DNA from: Candidatus Binatia bacterium
GTDB taxonomy: Bacteria; Desulfobacterota; Binatia; HRBIN30; BPIQ01
Direction of reading: 5' to 3'
Assembly (NCBI GenBank): GCA_026004195.1
Contig: BPIQ01000002.1
Coordinates: 310,001 to 374,000 of the forward strand
DNA: 64,000 bases
Part shown: in pieces, positions 1 to 10,210 of the stretch
Layout: every line of letters begins with the position of its first letter
Numbering within the stretch: the stretch's first letter is position 1
Position numbers and translations under genes: made by a program
Notes under the pieces: generated by a model
The model's input: the letters and a program-made list of their open reading frames with translations, nothing else
Database searches by the model: none
Told to the model about the DNA's origin: nothing

Positions 1-414
1 CTTGTTTTCCGCCACCGTGAACTGATTGACCGCGAGCCAGTCGTCGTTCTCGGGATCCTCGAAGTCGATCGCCCGCACCTGCGCGCCCGCGATGGAGCCA
101 TCTGCCCGGCGGTACTCGACGGTGACGCCTTCGACCAGCATGCGGTGGAAGGCCCGGTTGCGGTGGACCACGTCGGCGCCTTCCGGGCGGGTGAGCCGGC
201 GGAAGGCTTCGTCGAGCGCCTCCTGCGGCAGCTCCGGATTGAGGCGCGCCAGGGCGTCGCGAAGGCGGCCCCCCAGCACCACCTGGCCGTAGTCCGACCT
301 TTCCGGCTGCGCCCCGTCGGGGGCGATGTCCGGCCCATGCTCGAAAGCCCAGCCCAGACCCTGCAGCCAGTCGAGGGCCGCGTCCTCGACGACGGATTCG
401 CTCAAACGCCTCAT
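1..414 (-). CDS. hsdR: Type I restriction enzyme R subunit, N-terminal part (runs off left edge)
   Basis: This is the first 138 codons of an HsdR-like restriction subunit; the rest lies outside the window. HsdR supplies the DNA translocase and nuclease of type I restriction-modification. The visible part matches the HSDR_N region: a start like [18 protein letters not shown], then [20 protein letters not shown], then [13 protein letters not shown] and [12 protein letters not shown]. The catalytic PD-ExK and helicase motifs would come later and cannot be judged. The ATG overlaps the stop of the preceding short frame by 4 bases, which suggests translational coupling. It is the only hsdR copy here that could still be complete. 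Confidence 0.8.
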   Translation of the reverse strand, partial: MRRLSESVVEDAALDWLQGLGWAFEHGPDIAPDGAQPERSDYGQVVLGGRLRDALARLNPELPQEALDEAFRRLTRPEGADVVHRNRAFHRMLVEGVTVEYRRADGSIAGAQVRAIDFEDPENDDWLAVNQFTVAENK

Positions 415-545
415 GCCTTCATCCAGTGCTGGGCTGGCCTCGGAAGAAACTCTTCCACCGGCATACCGTCCCCGCCAACGTACCCGATGCTCTCGAGCCA
501 GGTGAGTGCAGCCTCTTCGGCGAAGGATTCGGTGAACGGGGTCAT
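411..545 (-). pseudogene. Short hsdR 5'-end remnant (44 codons)
   Basis: The frame starts with [19 protein letters not shown], a typical HsdR amino terminus, but loses resemblance after about 22 residues and stops at codon 45. It overlaps the ATPase gene upstream and the next hsdR start downstream by 4 bases each (ATGA junctions). It therefore looks like the leftover beginning of a second hsdR, kept as a coupling leader between the DUF4143 ATPase and the hsdR at the window edge. It is unlikely to have a function of its own, although translation is plausible. Confidence 0.55.
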
Positions 546-1789
546 GGCGCCTCCGACAAGGCGCGAATCGGCACGGCGAACATTTCTTGTCCGAAGCGCA
601 TGCTCATCGTCCCGTCGTAGAGCACCACGCCGCCGGCGAAGCGCCGGCCGGCGGCATTCTTGAGTTTGCCCAGGCCGCGGAAGTCGGCGGCCGTCACTGT
701 CGCCCCGGCTTTCACTTCGATCCCGGCGACCGCGCGGGTACCGCGCTCGACGACGATGTCCACCTCGTAGCCGTCGCGATCGCGAAAGTGGTAGAAGGCA
801 TGCGGTTCATCGTGCCAGCTCGCCTGCCGCCTGAGTTCCTGGAACACGAACGTCTCGAGCAGTTGCCCCAGCAGGGCGCGGTCCTCACCGAGCGCCTTGG
901 TGTCGGCGCCGAGCAACGCGCACGCAAGCCCGGTGTCGCCGAGATGCAGCTTCGGCGTCTTGACGAGCCGGCTCAGGCGGTTGGCGTGCCAGGGCGGCAA
1001 TTCCTCCAGCAGGAAAATGCGCACGAGCAGCGTCAAATAGTCCCGGATGGTCGGCCGGCTGAGCTGAAACGGGGCCGCCAGCTCCGAGACATTGAGCAGG
1101 CGCGCGGTCTGCGCCGCGGCCGCCGCCAGCAGGCGGGGCACCGCATCGAGCGAGGCGATGCGGGCGAGTTCGCGCACGTCGCGCTGGACGATGGTTTCGA
1201 GGTATCCCTCGTACCAGCGCGCCCGCCTCCGCCCTGGCGGAAGCCTGAGCGCCGCGGGATAGCCACCGGCTGCGATGCGCTCGTGCAGCACTGGCCCGAG
1301 ACGTTCGAACCGGCGCATCTTGAAACCTTCCCCGAAGAGCCGGTCCAGGAATGCCGGCCGCGTCCCGGCCAGCTCGCACTGCGCCAGTGGATGGAGGCGC
1401 ACGACGGCCATGCGGCCGGCGAGCGAGTCGCTCAACTTGGGCAGCAGAAGGACGTTCGTCGATCCGGTCAGCATGAACCGTCCGGGGCGCCGGTCGCGGT
1501 CGATCGCCGCCTTGAGCGTCGCGAACAAGTGCGGGACGTGCTGCACCTCGTCCAGAATCGCGCGCGGCGGCAGGTCGGCCACGAAGCCGATCGGGTCCGC
1601 CGTGGCGACGCTCTTGACCGCCTCGTCGTCGAAGCTGAAATAGGCGTATCCGGCGCGAGCCCCGACCCGCTGCGCCAGCGTCGTCTTGCCGCTCTGGCGC
1701 GGGCCGTGGATCAGCACCGCCGGGAAATCGTCGAGCGCCTCGGTCAGCCGATCGGCGGCAAAGCGCGGATAGAAGCCGGTTGCTGCCAT
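542..1789 (-). CDS. AAA+ ATPase with C-terminal DUF4143 domain
   Basis: The 415-residue protein has a Walker A motif GPRQSGKTT near residues 30-38 and a Walker B-like AILDEVQH near 98-105. The C-terminal DUF4143 domain contains EVDIVVE and GIEVKAG, a pattern like a PD-(D/E)xK nuclease fold. These ATPases are common, poorly understood accessory genes, often scattered by transfer; the substrate is unknown. The gene sits between a truncated hsdR (2252) and further hsdR starts (545, 414), so it appears to have entered the hsdR region. Its start codon lies inside the last of three regularly spaced direct repeats (1789-1843). Length is normal for the family and no damage is visible. Confidence 0.85.
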   Translation of the reverse strand: MAATGFYPRFAADRLTEALDDFPAVLIHGPRQSGKTTLAQRVGARAGYAYFSFDDEAVKSVATADPIGFVADLPPRAILDEVQHVPHLFATLKAAIDRDRRPGRFMLTGSTNVLLLPKLSDSLAGRMAVVRLHPLAQCELAGTRPAFLDRLFGEGFKMRRFERLGPVLHERIAAGGYPAALRLPPGRRRARWYEGYLETIVQRDVRELARIASLDAVPRLLAAAAAQTARLLNVSELAAPFQLSRPTIRDYLTLLVRIFLLEELPPWHANRLSRLVKTPKLHLGDTGLACALLGADTKALGEDRALLGQLLETFVFQELRRQASWHDEPHAFYHFRDRDGYEVDIVVERGTRAVAGIEVKAGATVTAADFRGLGKLKNAAGRRFAGGVVLYDGTMSMRFGQEMFAVPIRALSEAP

Positions 1790-1843
1790 CGGCTGATGGT
1801 AATCTTTGGCTTCGGCTAATTACAAGGTTATGGGTCGGCTGAT
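1789..1843 (-). promoter_or_regulatory. Three 9-bp direct repeats with 23-bp period upstream of the DUF4143 gene
   Basis: On the plus strand TCGGCTGAT occurs at 1789-1797, TCGGCTAAT at 1812-1820 and TCGGCTGAT at 1835-1843. The spacing is exactly 23 bp in both cases, about two helical turns, so a bound protein would meet all three on one DNA face. The first copy overlaps the ATPase start codon. The arrangement suggests an operator or cooperative binding array controlling the ATPase gene; the binding protein is unknown. Confidence 0.55.
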
Positions 1844-1943
1844 TGAAACCTTTGTCGCGTGCCGATGGAAAGGATCTGCGGGGGCGACGCCCCGGTGCCA
1901 GGCTGATTTGCCACATCGGGGCGGGCTGCAATGGTTCCATCAA

Positions 1944-2252
1944 AGATCGGTACTCGACCGTCACGCGATCCACAAGCATGCGGTGAAAGGTGAGGTTGCG
2001 GGCCTCGAGCGTCGGCCCCTCCGGACGGTTGACCTTGCGCAAGGCGTCCTGGAGCGCCTCCGGCGGGAGATGAGGATTGAGCCGCGCCAGGGGGTCCCGG
2101 AGGCGCTGCTGCAGGACAATCTCGCCGTAGTCGGCGCGTTCGGCCAAGCGCTCGCCCCGGGCTATCTCAGCGCCGTGCCTGATCTGCCAGCCAAGGGCCT
2201 CAAGCAAAGCGAGGGAGGCGGATTCTACGGCGGATTCGGTGAAGGCAATCAT
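1944..2252 (-). pseudogene. hsdR: Truncated hsdR N-terminus interrupted before the DUF4143 gene
   Basis: The ATG at 2252 overlaps the DUF3644-like gene stop by 4 bases, the coupling expected in a hsdS-DUF3644-hsdR operon. About 103 codons read as HsdR (FTESAVESASLALLEALGW, then RADYGEIVLQQRLRDPLARL, then HRMLVDRVTVEYR). After that the frame turns into unrelated sequence leading into the repeats and the ATPase gene. All nuclease and helicase domains are missing, so this copy is dead. It differs clearly from the hsdR at the left edge, so the two are paralogues and not a recent duplicate. Confidence 0.75.
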
Positions 2253-3318
2253 GGCGCCTCCTTGGCCTTCACGCTGCGCTTACGCCAGATCTCGTCGATG
2301 CTCTCCCTTTTCAGAGCCTCCTCAATGGCGTCAATCGCCTTCGGCGAGTATCTCTTGAACGTGGCCTTGCCGATTCGAATCTCCTTGTAGCAATCGGTCC
2401 TTTGTCGCAGGCCGAGGTAGTCCACGACCGCCACTACCTTCGGCATCGTCAGGCCGACCTTTTCGGCTAACTGTTTCGCGCCAAGGCTGTAAAAATCCAG
2501 CTCATTGACTCGCCTCACAGCCACGACTGAAGCACCGGGTGTCCCCTCGGGAACCAGCTGGATCGGAATGCCTTCCCTCTTCGACAGCCGGAGCGAGAGG
2601 CTCGGTCCGGTGCCATCTGCCACTATTTCGACAGCCGCCGCACCTGGAAAGATGTCCTGCCACGCTCTACCACCCAACAGCTCCCTGCCTACCCGCCGTA
2701 GATCCGCGTCGCTCGGCTGCCCCTTCTCGCCCCGGATCGTGGTATCCAGGATCGCTAGCGGACGAAGGCGGGCCAGCGCTTCAAGCCTCCTTCGCCGGCC
2801 TGGCTTTAAGAGCTTTTTGATTTCGCCGACCTCGGACTCAAACAGCGTTGCAAGGTCCGTCGGCGGCGAGCTCGAGACGGGGAGCACGCGGGTCGGGAGG
2901 CGGGTGGCAAGCTCCTCGTCGAAGACGCTCTTCAACAGATCCCGGAACAGCGTCACGCCCGATTGGACGTGCACGTAGAGCTGGCATTCGGAGATGTCGA
3001 GCAAGTGGTGCTGCGCCCCGTCCCGTAACCCGTTGATTGTCTGCAGCACGAGCGCCTGTTCCTCGCTCAGGTACCTGATCGTCCCGTCACTCAACGAGCG
3101 CCGCACGCAGGCGTCGAAGCCGATCGTCTGCTTGGCGCGCTTCTCGCGGATGCGACCCCCGCGATGCAGGATGGCGGCCTTCATCAGCATCTCGAAGCCA
3201 TGGTCGAGCATGATCAGCGTGCTGCTGATGCGCCCCCGGTCGTGAGGTCGGTTGAAGAGCTCGATGGCCAACACGAGCGAGTCGCAAGCTTTGTTTAGCA
3301 AGAGCTTGGCCTCGCGCT

Positions 3319-3322
<4 letters not shown>
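2249..3322 (-). CDS. DUF3644-like protein in a restriction-modification operon
   Basis: This 357-residue protein begins with a helical segment (SLVLAIELFNRP, then FEMLMKAAILHRGGRI) resembling DUF3644, a family often seen beside restriction-modification genes; the match is from memory of the pattern. A later segment around residues 255-310 (VRRVNELDFYSLGAKQLAEKVGL) looks like a winged-helix or HTH region, with a charged C-terminus. It has 4-base overlaps with hsdS upstream (3319-3322) and the truncated hsdR downstream (2249-2252), so it is an operon member. The role is unknown; restriction control or abortive defence are possibilities only. Confidence 0.6.
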
Positions 3323-4630
<1,308 letters not shown>

Positions 4631-4641
<11 letters not shown>

Positions 4642-4726
4642 ACCCGAGCCCCTTCAGGTCGGCCTCAATCGCGGCACCCAGCTTCCCGGCTTTCGCCAGC
4701 CGCTCGCGCGACGCGCGCCGCTTCAT
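4631..4726 (-). pseudogene. HsdM C-terminal tail, copy 3, leading into hsdS
   Basis: A 31-codon frame ends in LGAAIEADLKGLGYDG, matching the HsdM end [14 protein letters not shown]. Its tyrosine codon (GGG TAT GAC) contains the ATG of hsdS in the +1 frame. It starts with a 4-base overlap with the upstream Fic-like frame. It is best read as the relic 3' end of an hsdM that once stood directly before hsdS, now cut off from the intact hsdM by 2 kb of inserted genes. Confidence 0.6.
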
Positions 4727-5085
4727 GCCCGTTCCTCCTCCGGTTCCTCGAACACGCGCAGGTAGGGGTCGAAGCGGAAGCGGCGGTTGCGGGCGTAGCC
4801 GGTGATCTCGCCCAGCACGCCCACCTCCACGAGGCGGTTGACCAGGTTGTTGGCGCCCGCAGGGGTGACGTCGAGCCACTCTCGCACGGTGGCGACGGTC
4901 ACGATGGGGTGATCGAAGAGCTTCTCCAGGATGCGATGGCCGTTGGCGGCGGCGCGGCCCAGACGCTCGGTGATGCGGTCGCGGTACTCCCCGCGCATGC
5001 GCAGGATGGCCGCCGCGGTCTGCGCCGCTTGGGCTGCGACCTCGGCCACGCCGCGCAGGAAGAAGCCAAGCCAGCCTTTCCAGTT
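4723..5085 (-). pseudogene. C-terminal fragment of a Fic-family protein
   Basis: About 120 codons ([17 protein letters not shown] onward) match the C-terminal helical and winged-helix part of Fic proteins, including [12 protein letters not shown], the HTH-like [21 protein letters not shown] and [14 protein letters not shown]. The Fic catalytic motif HxFx(D/N)GN is absent because the N-terminal two thirds are missing. It reads in one open frame with an hsdR fragment upstream (frame 4723-5337). A short stretch at the join ([10 protein letters not shown] in another frame, near 5100) also resembles the HsdR C-terminal region. This is rearrangement debris and not a likely functional gene. Confidence 0.65.
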
Positions 5086-5148
5086 GCCCGGTCGCGCACG
5101 GCCTGAAGGACACGGTTCTTGCCGTCCTCCTGGCCAGAAGACTCGTGG

Positions 5149-5437
5149 CGCTGTGATTGGCAGTTCGTTGAACGCGAAGAGAGTCGGAAGCTCCGCTTTG
5201 TAGCTCTGGAGCTGCCGAAAAGCCGTCGAGACAGTGGCCTCTTCGTCGGCCGGGTTCTTGAGCTCGACGATGGCCAGGGGCAGGCCGTTGACGAACAGCA
5301 CCACGTCTGGCCGCCGCGTGTGCTGATTCTCGGTCACGGTAAATTGATTGACCGCCAGCCAGTCGTTGCCATCGGGATCATCGAAGTCAACGATGCGTGC
5401 TTGCGTCGCGGCGGGGGTTCCAGTCGGGTTGGCCTCC
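5149..5437 (-). pseudogene. hsdR: Internal hsdR fragment
   Basis: The segment encodes the middle of the HSDR_N domain: [20 protein letters not shown], then [20 protein letters not shown], then [23 protein letters not shown] belongs to the HsdR PD-ExK nuclease core. It has no HsdR start codon and stops resembling HsdR where the Fic fragment begins. It would follow almost directly after the truncated hsdR at 1944-2252, yet it lies upstream of it in the operon. The two may be separated parts of one gene or parts of different copies. Confidence 0.7.
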
Positions 5438-5458
5438 TACGGGGGGGCAACCCCGTAG
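5437..5458. repeat. Perfect 8-bp inverted repeat at the edge of the hsdR fragment
   Basis: CTACGGGG and CCCCGTAG pair perfectly around a 6-base loop (GGGCAA). The hairpin marks the boundary between the DUF2283 gene and the hsdR fragment, and its TAG closes the hsdR reading frame. It has no following T-run, so an intrinsic terminator is unlikely. A recombination scar or the end of a small mobile element is possible. Confidence 0.5.
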
Positions 5459-5475
5459 TCTTGCGGAGATGCCGC

Positions 5476-5697
5476 CTATTTGGGAGGGGCCGCGGGACCG
5501 ACGCCCTCGAGCACGATCTGGCGGAGCGTCTCCGCCTCCCCGAACCGTTTGAGCGCATCGAGAATCTCGATGCCGGCGAGTCGGCCCTGGGCATCGTAAT
5601 CAGCGGCGATGCCTTCGGCCAGATGCTTCGTGGTGACGGAAGTCTCGCGAAAAATGATGCTCAGGGCGTCGACCTCGGGATCGTAGGCGATCTTCAC
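5476..5697 (-). CDS. DUF2283 protein, probable antitoxin partner
   Basis: The 73-residue protein (from a GTG start) shows the DUF2283 pattern: YDPEVDALSIIF, then AEGIAADYDAQGRLAGIEIL. DUF2283 genes commonly follow DUF4258 genes, and the pair is thought to act as a toxin-antitoxin or regulatory module. Here it lies 23 bp after the DUF4258 gene. A longer upstream frame exists but overlaps the DUF4258 gene and is implausible. The protein has a C-terminal extension of about 25 residues beyond the core domain. Confidence 0.75.
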   Translation of the reverse strand: MKIAYDPEVDALSIIFRETSVTTKHLAEGIAADYDAQGRLAGIEILDALKRFGEAETLRQIVLEGVGPAAPPK

Positions 5698-5720
5698 GGT
5701 GGCCTCCTCTCTCGAGTACT

Positions 5721-5975
5721 TCAGAAATAGTACGTGTACACCGTCACTACCACAACCTCGTTCGGTTCCTCGACAAAAATGGGCCGCACGCGCTTGGTGG
5801 AGTACACAACCCCGTTCCAGACCTGACCGAACGCGTAATCTTTGTGGCATTCGAGACGCCCAAGCTCGGCAGGCCTCCACTGGGCCGTCCGAATTGCTTC
5901 CTCCACCTCTTCAACGCTGAACCCCCGCCTATCGAGGTAACGCAGCGCATGGCCAGACAACCTTATCGGTTTCAC
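5721..5975 (-). CDS. DUF4258 protein, probable toxin partner
   Basis: The 84-residue protein matches DUF4258: an N-terminal SGHALRYLDRRGFSVEEVEEA, then conserved KDYAFGQVWNGVVYSTKRVRPIF split by polar positions, and a C-terminal VVVVTVYTYYF strand. DUF4258 is a small RelE-like fold seen in putative toxins. It starts at GTG in a GTGA overlap with the degraded nucleotidyltransferase frame upstream and is followed by DUF2283. Intact length suggests this pair is the one undamaged toxin-antitoxin-like module inside the hsdM-hsdS interval. Target and activity are unknown. Confidence 0.72.
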   Translation of the reverse strand: MKPIRLSGHALRYLDRRGFSVEEVEEAIRTAQWRPAELGRLECHKDYAFGQVWNGVVYSTKRVRPIFVEEPNEVVVVTVYTYYF

Positions 5976-6235
5976 TTACCGCTCCACAAGTTTGCCTCTT
6001 CGGCGATCTCGCTACCCAGGTGCTGTTCGATCCCTCCACCGCGTCGCGGGTTCCAGCTCCGAGATCGCCCTGGGGGACGCTCGTTGCGAGGCGGCGTGCC
6101 CGTCGCGAAGTGGTCGATGTCGCTGCGGTCGTCGGCCCCTCCCCACGCACGAAAACCAAAGACCCGGACGTTGCGCGCGCCGCACGTCGCCGCGATGCGC
6201 ACGATCCGCTCGCGGAGCGCTCCGTGAATCGCCAT
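5972..6235 (-). pseudogene. Degraded MNT-type nucleotidyltransferase
   Basis: The first 40 codons (ATG at 6235) read like a small nucleotidyltransferase of MNT/HEPN modules: LRERIVRIAATCGARNVRVF, then GADDRSDIDHF, where DID corresponds to the catalytic aspartates. The usual GSRARGE becomes GFRAWGG, so the active-site serine is lost. After DID the frame no longer follows the family until GIEQHLGSEIAEEANLW near the end, which suggests two compensating frameshifts. The ATG lies inside HsdM-tail copy 2. The gene is probably inactive. Confidence 0.5.
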
Positions 6236-6239
6236 AGCC

Positions 6240-6323
6240 GAGCTCCTCGAGGTTCTTGGCAATGGCGGCATCGAGCCGTGCGGCCTCGGCCGGCTTCTCG
6301 CGCAACGCGGCGGTGTTCATCAT
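6240..6323 (-). pseudogene. HsdM C-terminal tail, copy 2
   Basis: The frame from ATG 6323 reads [20 protein letters not shown] then LGYG, almost the same as the last residues of the intact HsdM ([20 protein letters not shown]). The DNA is also clearly similar. The codons GGC TAT GGC contain the ATG of the nucleotidyltransferase remnant in the +1 frame. It has no stop at the expected place and runs on over the next gene. It is a duplicated hsdM 3' end, 9 bp after the YgiT-type gene. Confidence 0.65.
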
Positions 6324-6332
6324 GCCGAGTCC

Positions 6333-6557
6333 TCAGGCCGCGTAGCGCAGGATTTCCACCTCCGCATGGCGTCTGGCCGCCTCCTCGGCCTGCGCATAGA
6401 GCTTCCGCCCGACCGCCTCGTCGAGGTAGTACTCGCCGCAGTTCTGGCACACTTCTGCCGGTGTGCCTTTCACGAGGACGGTCGTCTCGCCGCGGTGCAA
6501 CGTGGCCGTCACCGTTCCGGGGCGTGTCTCCCCATTCTTGCAGATCGCGCACTTCAT
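6333..6557 (-). CDS. YgiT-type zinc-finger (MqsA-like) antitoxin domain protein
   Basis: The 74-residue protein has two CxxC pairs, CAIC at residues 3-6 and CQNC at 37-40, spaced as in YgiT/MqsA N-terminal zinc-binding domains. GTPAEVCQNCGEYYLDE is the family hallmark. It lacks the HTH domain of full MqsA and so belongs to the short class usually paired with a DUF4258 toxin. A strong AGGAGG site precedes the ATG and overlaps the stop region of the upstream DUF4258 gene. Its partner toxin is frameshifted, so it may be an orphan antitoxin. Confidence 0.8.
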   Translation of the reverse strand: MKCAICKNGETRPGTVTATLHRGETTVLVKGTPAEVCQNCGEYYLDEAVGRKLYAQAEEAARRHAEVEILRYAA

Positions 6558-6559
6558 GT

Positions 6560-6819
6560 TCACCTCCTGGTTCTGAAATCGTCGCTCCAAAGCTTCGGAT
6601 CCGGTGTATACACCGTCACCACGAAGCATATTCGGTTCTCGGGGTCTTGTGCCACAACCACATGAAGGGGGTTTCCTCGCTCGAACCCCAGGATCAAGAC
6701 GCTGGTCGTCCGGATAGGACGCGATCACCTCGCCTTCTTGGATGATCCGAAGCACGGTATCCGGATGGACCGCGCGCTCAAAGAGGCGTTCGAAGGCGTG
6801 GCGTGTGAACCGAACGGCG

Positions 6820-6830
<11 letters not shown>
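6560..6830 (-). pseudogene. Frameshifted DUF4258 toxin gene
   Basis: The ATG (in HsdM-tail copy 1) begins FTRHAFERLFERAVHPDTVL and EVIASYPDDQ in one frame. The remainder, VLILGFERGNPLHVVVAQDP then ENRICFVVTVYTPDPKLW, continues in another frame starting about 6712. Together they give a complete DUF4258 protein ending at a TGA (6562-6560) that abuts the YgiT ribosome-binding site. The break lies between PDDQ and VLILGF. It could be inactivation of the toxin, programmed frameshifting or a sequencing error. Confidence 0.7.
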
Positions 6831-8385
<1,555 letters not shown>

Positions 8386-8464
8386 GGGTCACTCTCTCGC
8401 GGGGCAGTTTACTTTTCGTATCGGCCTTTTCCAGCATCGGTCGAAGGAGACGCTCGATCTTCGC

Positions 8465-8563
8465 TCACTTGCGTGCCACCAGCTCCTCCGCAGTCAGTCC
8501 GATGTCCCGTGCGATCTTCCGAAGCAGCGTAGGTGAAATGATGACACCTCGGCCATCCGACAT
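8465..8563 (-). CDS. Small possible protein upstream of hsdM
   Basis: A 32-codon frame from ATG 8563 encodes a polar, helix-prone peptide (VIISPTLLRKIARDIGLTAE). It lies between hsdM and the divergent AbrB/Doc pair, in the same direction as hsdM. It resembles the end of a small DNA-binding or antitoxin-like protein, but the length is too short to assign. It may instead be a chance frame in the hsdM leader. Confidence 0.25.
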   Translation of the reverse strand: MSDGRGVIISPTLLRKIARDIGLTAEELVARK

Positions 8564-8608
8564 CGGAAAGGCTCGGCGGCGGAGCGGCTTGACCTCGCGC
8601 AGCCCTCA

Positions 8609-8624
8609 TATAACTCTTGTTATA
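8609..8624. promoter_or_regulatory. Palindrome in the AbrB/Doc promoter region
   Basis: TATAAC and GTTATA form a perfect inverted repeat around TCTT, 23 bp before the AbrB ATG. The A/T-rich half-site could serve as a -10 element, with TTGACC at 8589-8594 as a candidate -35 (spacing is short, 14 bp). AbrB/MazE-type antitoxins usually repress their own operon at such palindromes, so this is the likely operator. Confidence 0.5.
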
Positions 8625-8647
8625 ACGTCGCGCTCGAAGGAGGTGCC

Positions 8648-8872
8648 ATGAAGCTCAAAGTGACGACGGTGGGCAATTCGGCGGGCATCATTCTTCCGAG
8701 GGAGCTGATGGCGCGTCTGCGCGTGGAAAAAGGCGACGTTCTCTACGCCCTCGAACTCCCGGACGGAATCAAGCTCACGCCCTTCGATCCTGCGCTCGCC
8801 GAGCAGATGGAGACTGCGGAGAGGGTCATGCGCAAGCGTCGCGCCCTCCTGAAAAAGCTTGCGCAGAGCTGA
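8648..8872 (+). CDS. AbrB/MazE-family antitoxin
   Basis: The 74-residue protein has the swapped-hairpin AbrB fold signature: VTTVGNSAGIILPRELMARL, then KGDVLYALELPDGIKLTPF. A charged C-terminal tail (about 50-74) would bind and neutralise the toxin. An AAGGAGG site precedes the ATG. The Doc toxin gene begins 2 bp after its stop, so the two are one operon. In the classic system Doc is paired with Phd; pairing with an AbrB/MazE-type antitoxin is also common. It probably autoregulates through the palindrome at 8609-8624. Confidence 0.85.
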   Translation: MKLKVTTVGNSAGIILPRELMARLRVEKGDVLYALELPDGIKLTPFDPALAEQMETAERVMRKRRALLKKLAQS

Positions 8873-8874
8873 GC

Positions 8875-9351
8875 GTGATCGTCTGGCTGGAGAAGAGCCT
8901 CGTGCTCGCCATACATGCTCGACAGCTCGCCGAGCACGGAGGCAGAGCCGGCGTGCGGGACGAGGCACTGCTCGAGTCCGCGCTTGCCCGCCCTCGACAC
9001 CGCCACGCTCGGGGCGAGCCCGCGCCCGATGTCGCGGATCTTGCGGCAAGTCTCGCCTACGCTCTGGCACAGAATCATCCCTTCGTAGACGGAAACAAGC
9101 GCACGGCCGCCGTCGCGTGCGAAACGTTTCTCGAGCTCAACGGTGTCACGCTCGACGCGAGCGATGCCGAGCTCTTCCCTCTCTATGTCGCCTTGGCCGA
9201 AGGGAAGCTCGCGGAGAAAGACTTTGCTGCCTGGCTACGCAGGCGCCTCCGTCCGGCACCGCAGGGCGAAGTCCACGAACCGCCCGCACGGTACCGAGGT
9301 AGGCAAGCGGCCACCCAGACGCGTCGCGTTCCACGGCGGCGGGCAGGCTGA
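8875..9351 (+). CDS. doc: Doc-family (death-on-curing) toxin
   Basis: Doc toxins are small Fic-fold kinases that phosphorylate EF-Tu and arrest translation. The GTG-started protein contains the motif HPFVDGNKRTA (about 64-74), matching HxFx(D/N)GNKR, and the preceding helix RDEALLESALARPRH typical of Doc. The family normally ends near residue 125-130 (KDFAAWLRRR). Here about 30 basic, low-complexity residues follow, running into the first palindromic repeats. The true stop may therefore have been lost and replaced by downstream sequence. The catalytic motif is intact. Confidence 0.85.
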   Translation: MIVWLEKSLVLAIHARQLAEHGGRAGVRDEALLESALARPRHRHARGEPAPDVADLAASLAYALAQNHPFVDGNKRTAAVACETFLELNGVTLDASDAELFPLYVALAEGKLAEKDFAAWLRRRLRPAPQGEVHEPPARYRGRQAATQTRRVPRRRAG

Positions 9352-9400
9352 GTCCGTGCTCTGGAACGATCCGGAACACACCTTCCCGTCCCCGCCCCCC

Positions 9401-9790
9401 CCGGACGCGACGGAGCGCGTCCCTCCGGGTGGCCGCGTTCGCAATCGGCACGAACCGCCACTACGCATGCGATGGCCGCGTTCACCCGGCGCCCCCGGCG
9501 GACGCGACGGAGCGCGTCCCGCCGCGGGTCCGTGTTCGTGGATGCGCGTGAACGTCGACCCTCGGATGCAACCGGAGGGACCCGCTCTGTCGGGTCCGTG
9601 TTTCGGCACATCCCGCCGACCGTGATTCACGGCACGCGACATTCCCCCGCCCCCGGACGCGACGGAGCGCGTCCCTCCGGAGTCCGACGTTCGCGCGTCG
9701 CACGCAAACGGCGGGCCATCGCTCTGAACGCAGACCGCGGAGGCGTTTGCGATCGAACCCCGGCGGGCGCGACGGAGGGCGCCCCTACCG
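9401..9790. repeat. Cluster of five palindromic (REP-like) elements in a gene-free stretch
   Basis: No gene is supported between 9352 and 9784. The stretch holds five copies of one hairpin at 9401-9427, 9496-9524, 9572-9600 (inverted), 9651-9679 and 9761-9790. Each has two 6-7 bp G/C arms around a loop ACGGAG or ACAGAG, usually followed by CCTCCG. Arms differ between copies but stay complementary (GGACGCG/CGCGTCC; GGACCCG/CGGGTCC; GGGCGC/GCGCCC). The spacers contain CGTTCG and CGAACG-type words. Other copies occur at 25253, 48698 and 58961 onward. Confidence 0.8.
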
Positions 9791-10210
9791 CGGGAGCGGC
9801 GGCAGGTCGCCGGCGTGCTCCTCCCAGTTCTCGCCGTCGAAAAAGCGCACGCTCGTAATCCGGAAGGTTCCGGGATCGAGGCAGCGGACATTGACGCTCA
9901 CGCCGTCGGGATGGGAGCGAGGGATGTAGAAGGACTTCACGCCGCAAACGCGGCAGAAAAGATGGCGCGCCACGCCGGTGTGGAAGGTGTACGTGGAAAG
10001 CTCCGACTCTCCCTGGAGGAGAAAGAAGCGAGAACGCGGCACGATCCAGTGAAGGTAAGCGAGCCGGCGGCACATCGAGCAGTTGCACTCCAGGACCTCG
10101 ATCTCCTCGGGCCCAAGGACCTCGAACCGAACGCGCCCGCAGTGGCATCCGCCGCGGTGTCGCCGGAGATTCGAGCGCTCCTTCGGCTTCCACGGCGGGC
10201 CCTCCTTCAG
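9785..10210 (-). CDS. GFA/CENP-V family zinc protein
   Basis: The frame contains GGCHCGRVRFEV, ECNCSMCRRLAYLHWIVP, FHTGVARHLFCRVCGVKSFY and HPDGVSVNVRCLD, the full Zn-cysteine pattern of the GFA (glutathione-dependent formaldehyde-activating enzyme-like) family. Enzymatic function in this family is mostly unproven. No ATG, GTG or TTG exists in frame before the first zinc motif. The best start is CTG at 10210, which overlaps the cupin stop as CTGA. A start at the internal ATG (10075) would delete the first cysteines. The 3' end touches the last palindromic repeat. Confidence 0.75.
   Translation of the reverse strand: MKEGPPWKPKERSNLRRHRGGCHCGRVRFEVLGPEEIEVLECNCSMCRRLAYLHWIVPRSRFFLLQGESELSTYTFHTGVARHLFCRVCGVKSFYIPRSHPDGVSVNVRCLDPGTFRITSVRFFDGENWEEHAGDLPPLPR

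Noticed and set aside
9401-9790. Repeat cluster considered as a CRISPR array
   Set aside because: Units are short palindromes in mixed orientation with unequal spacing and no cas genes.
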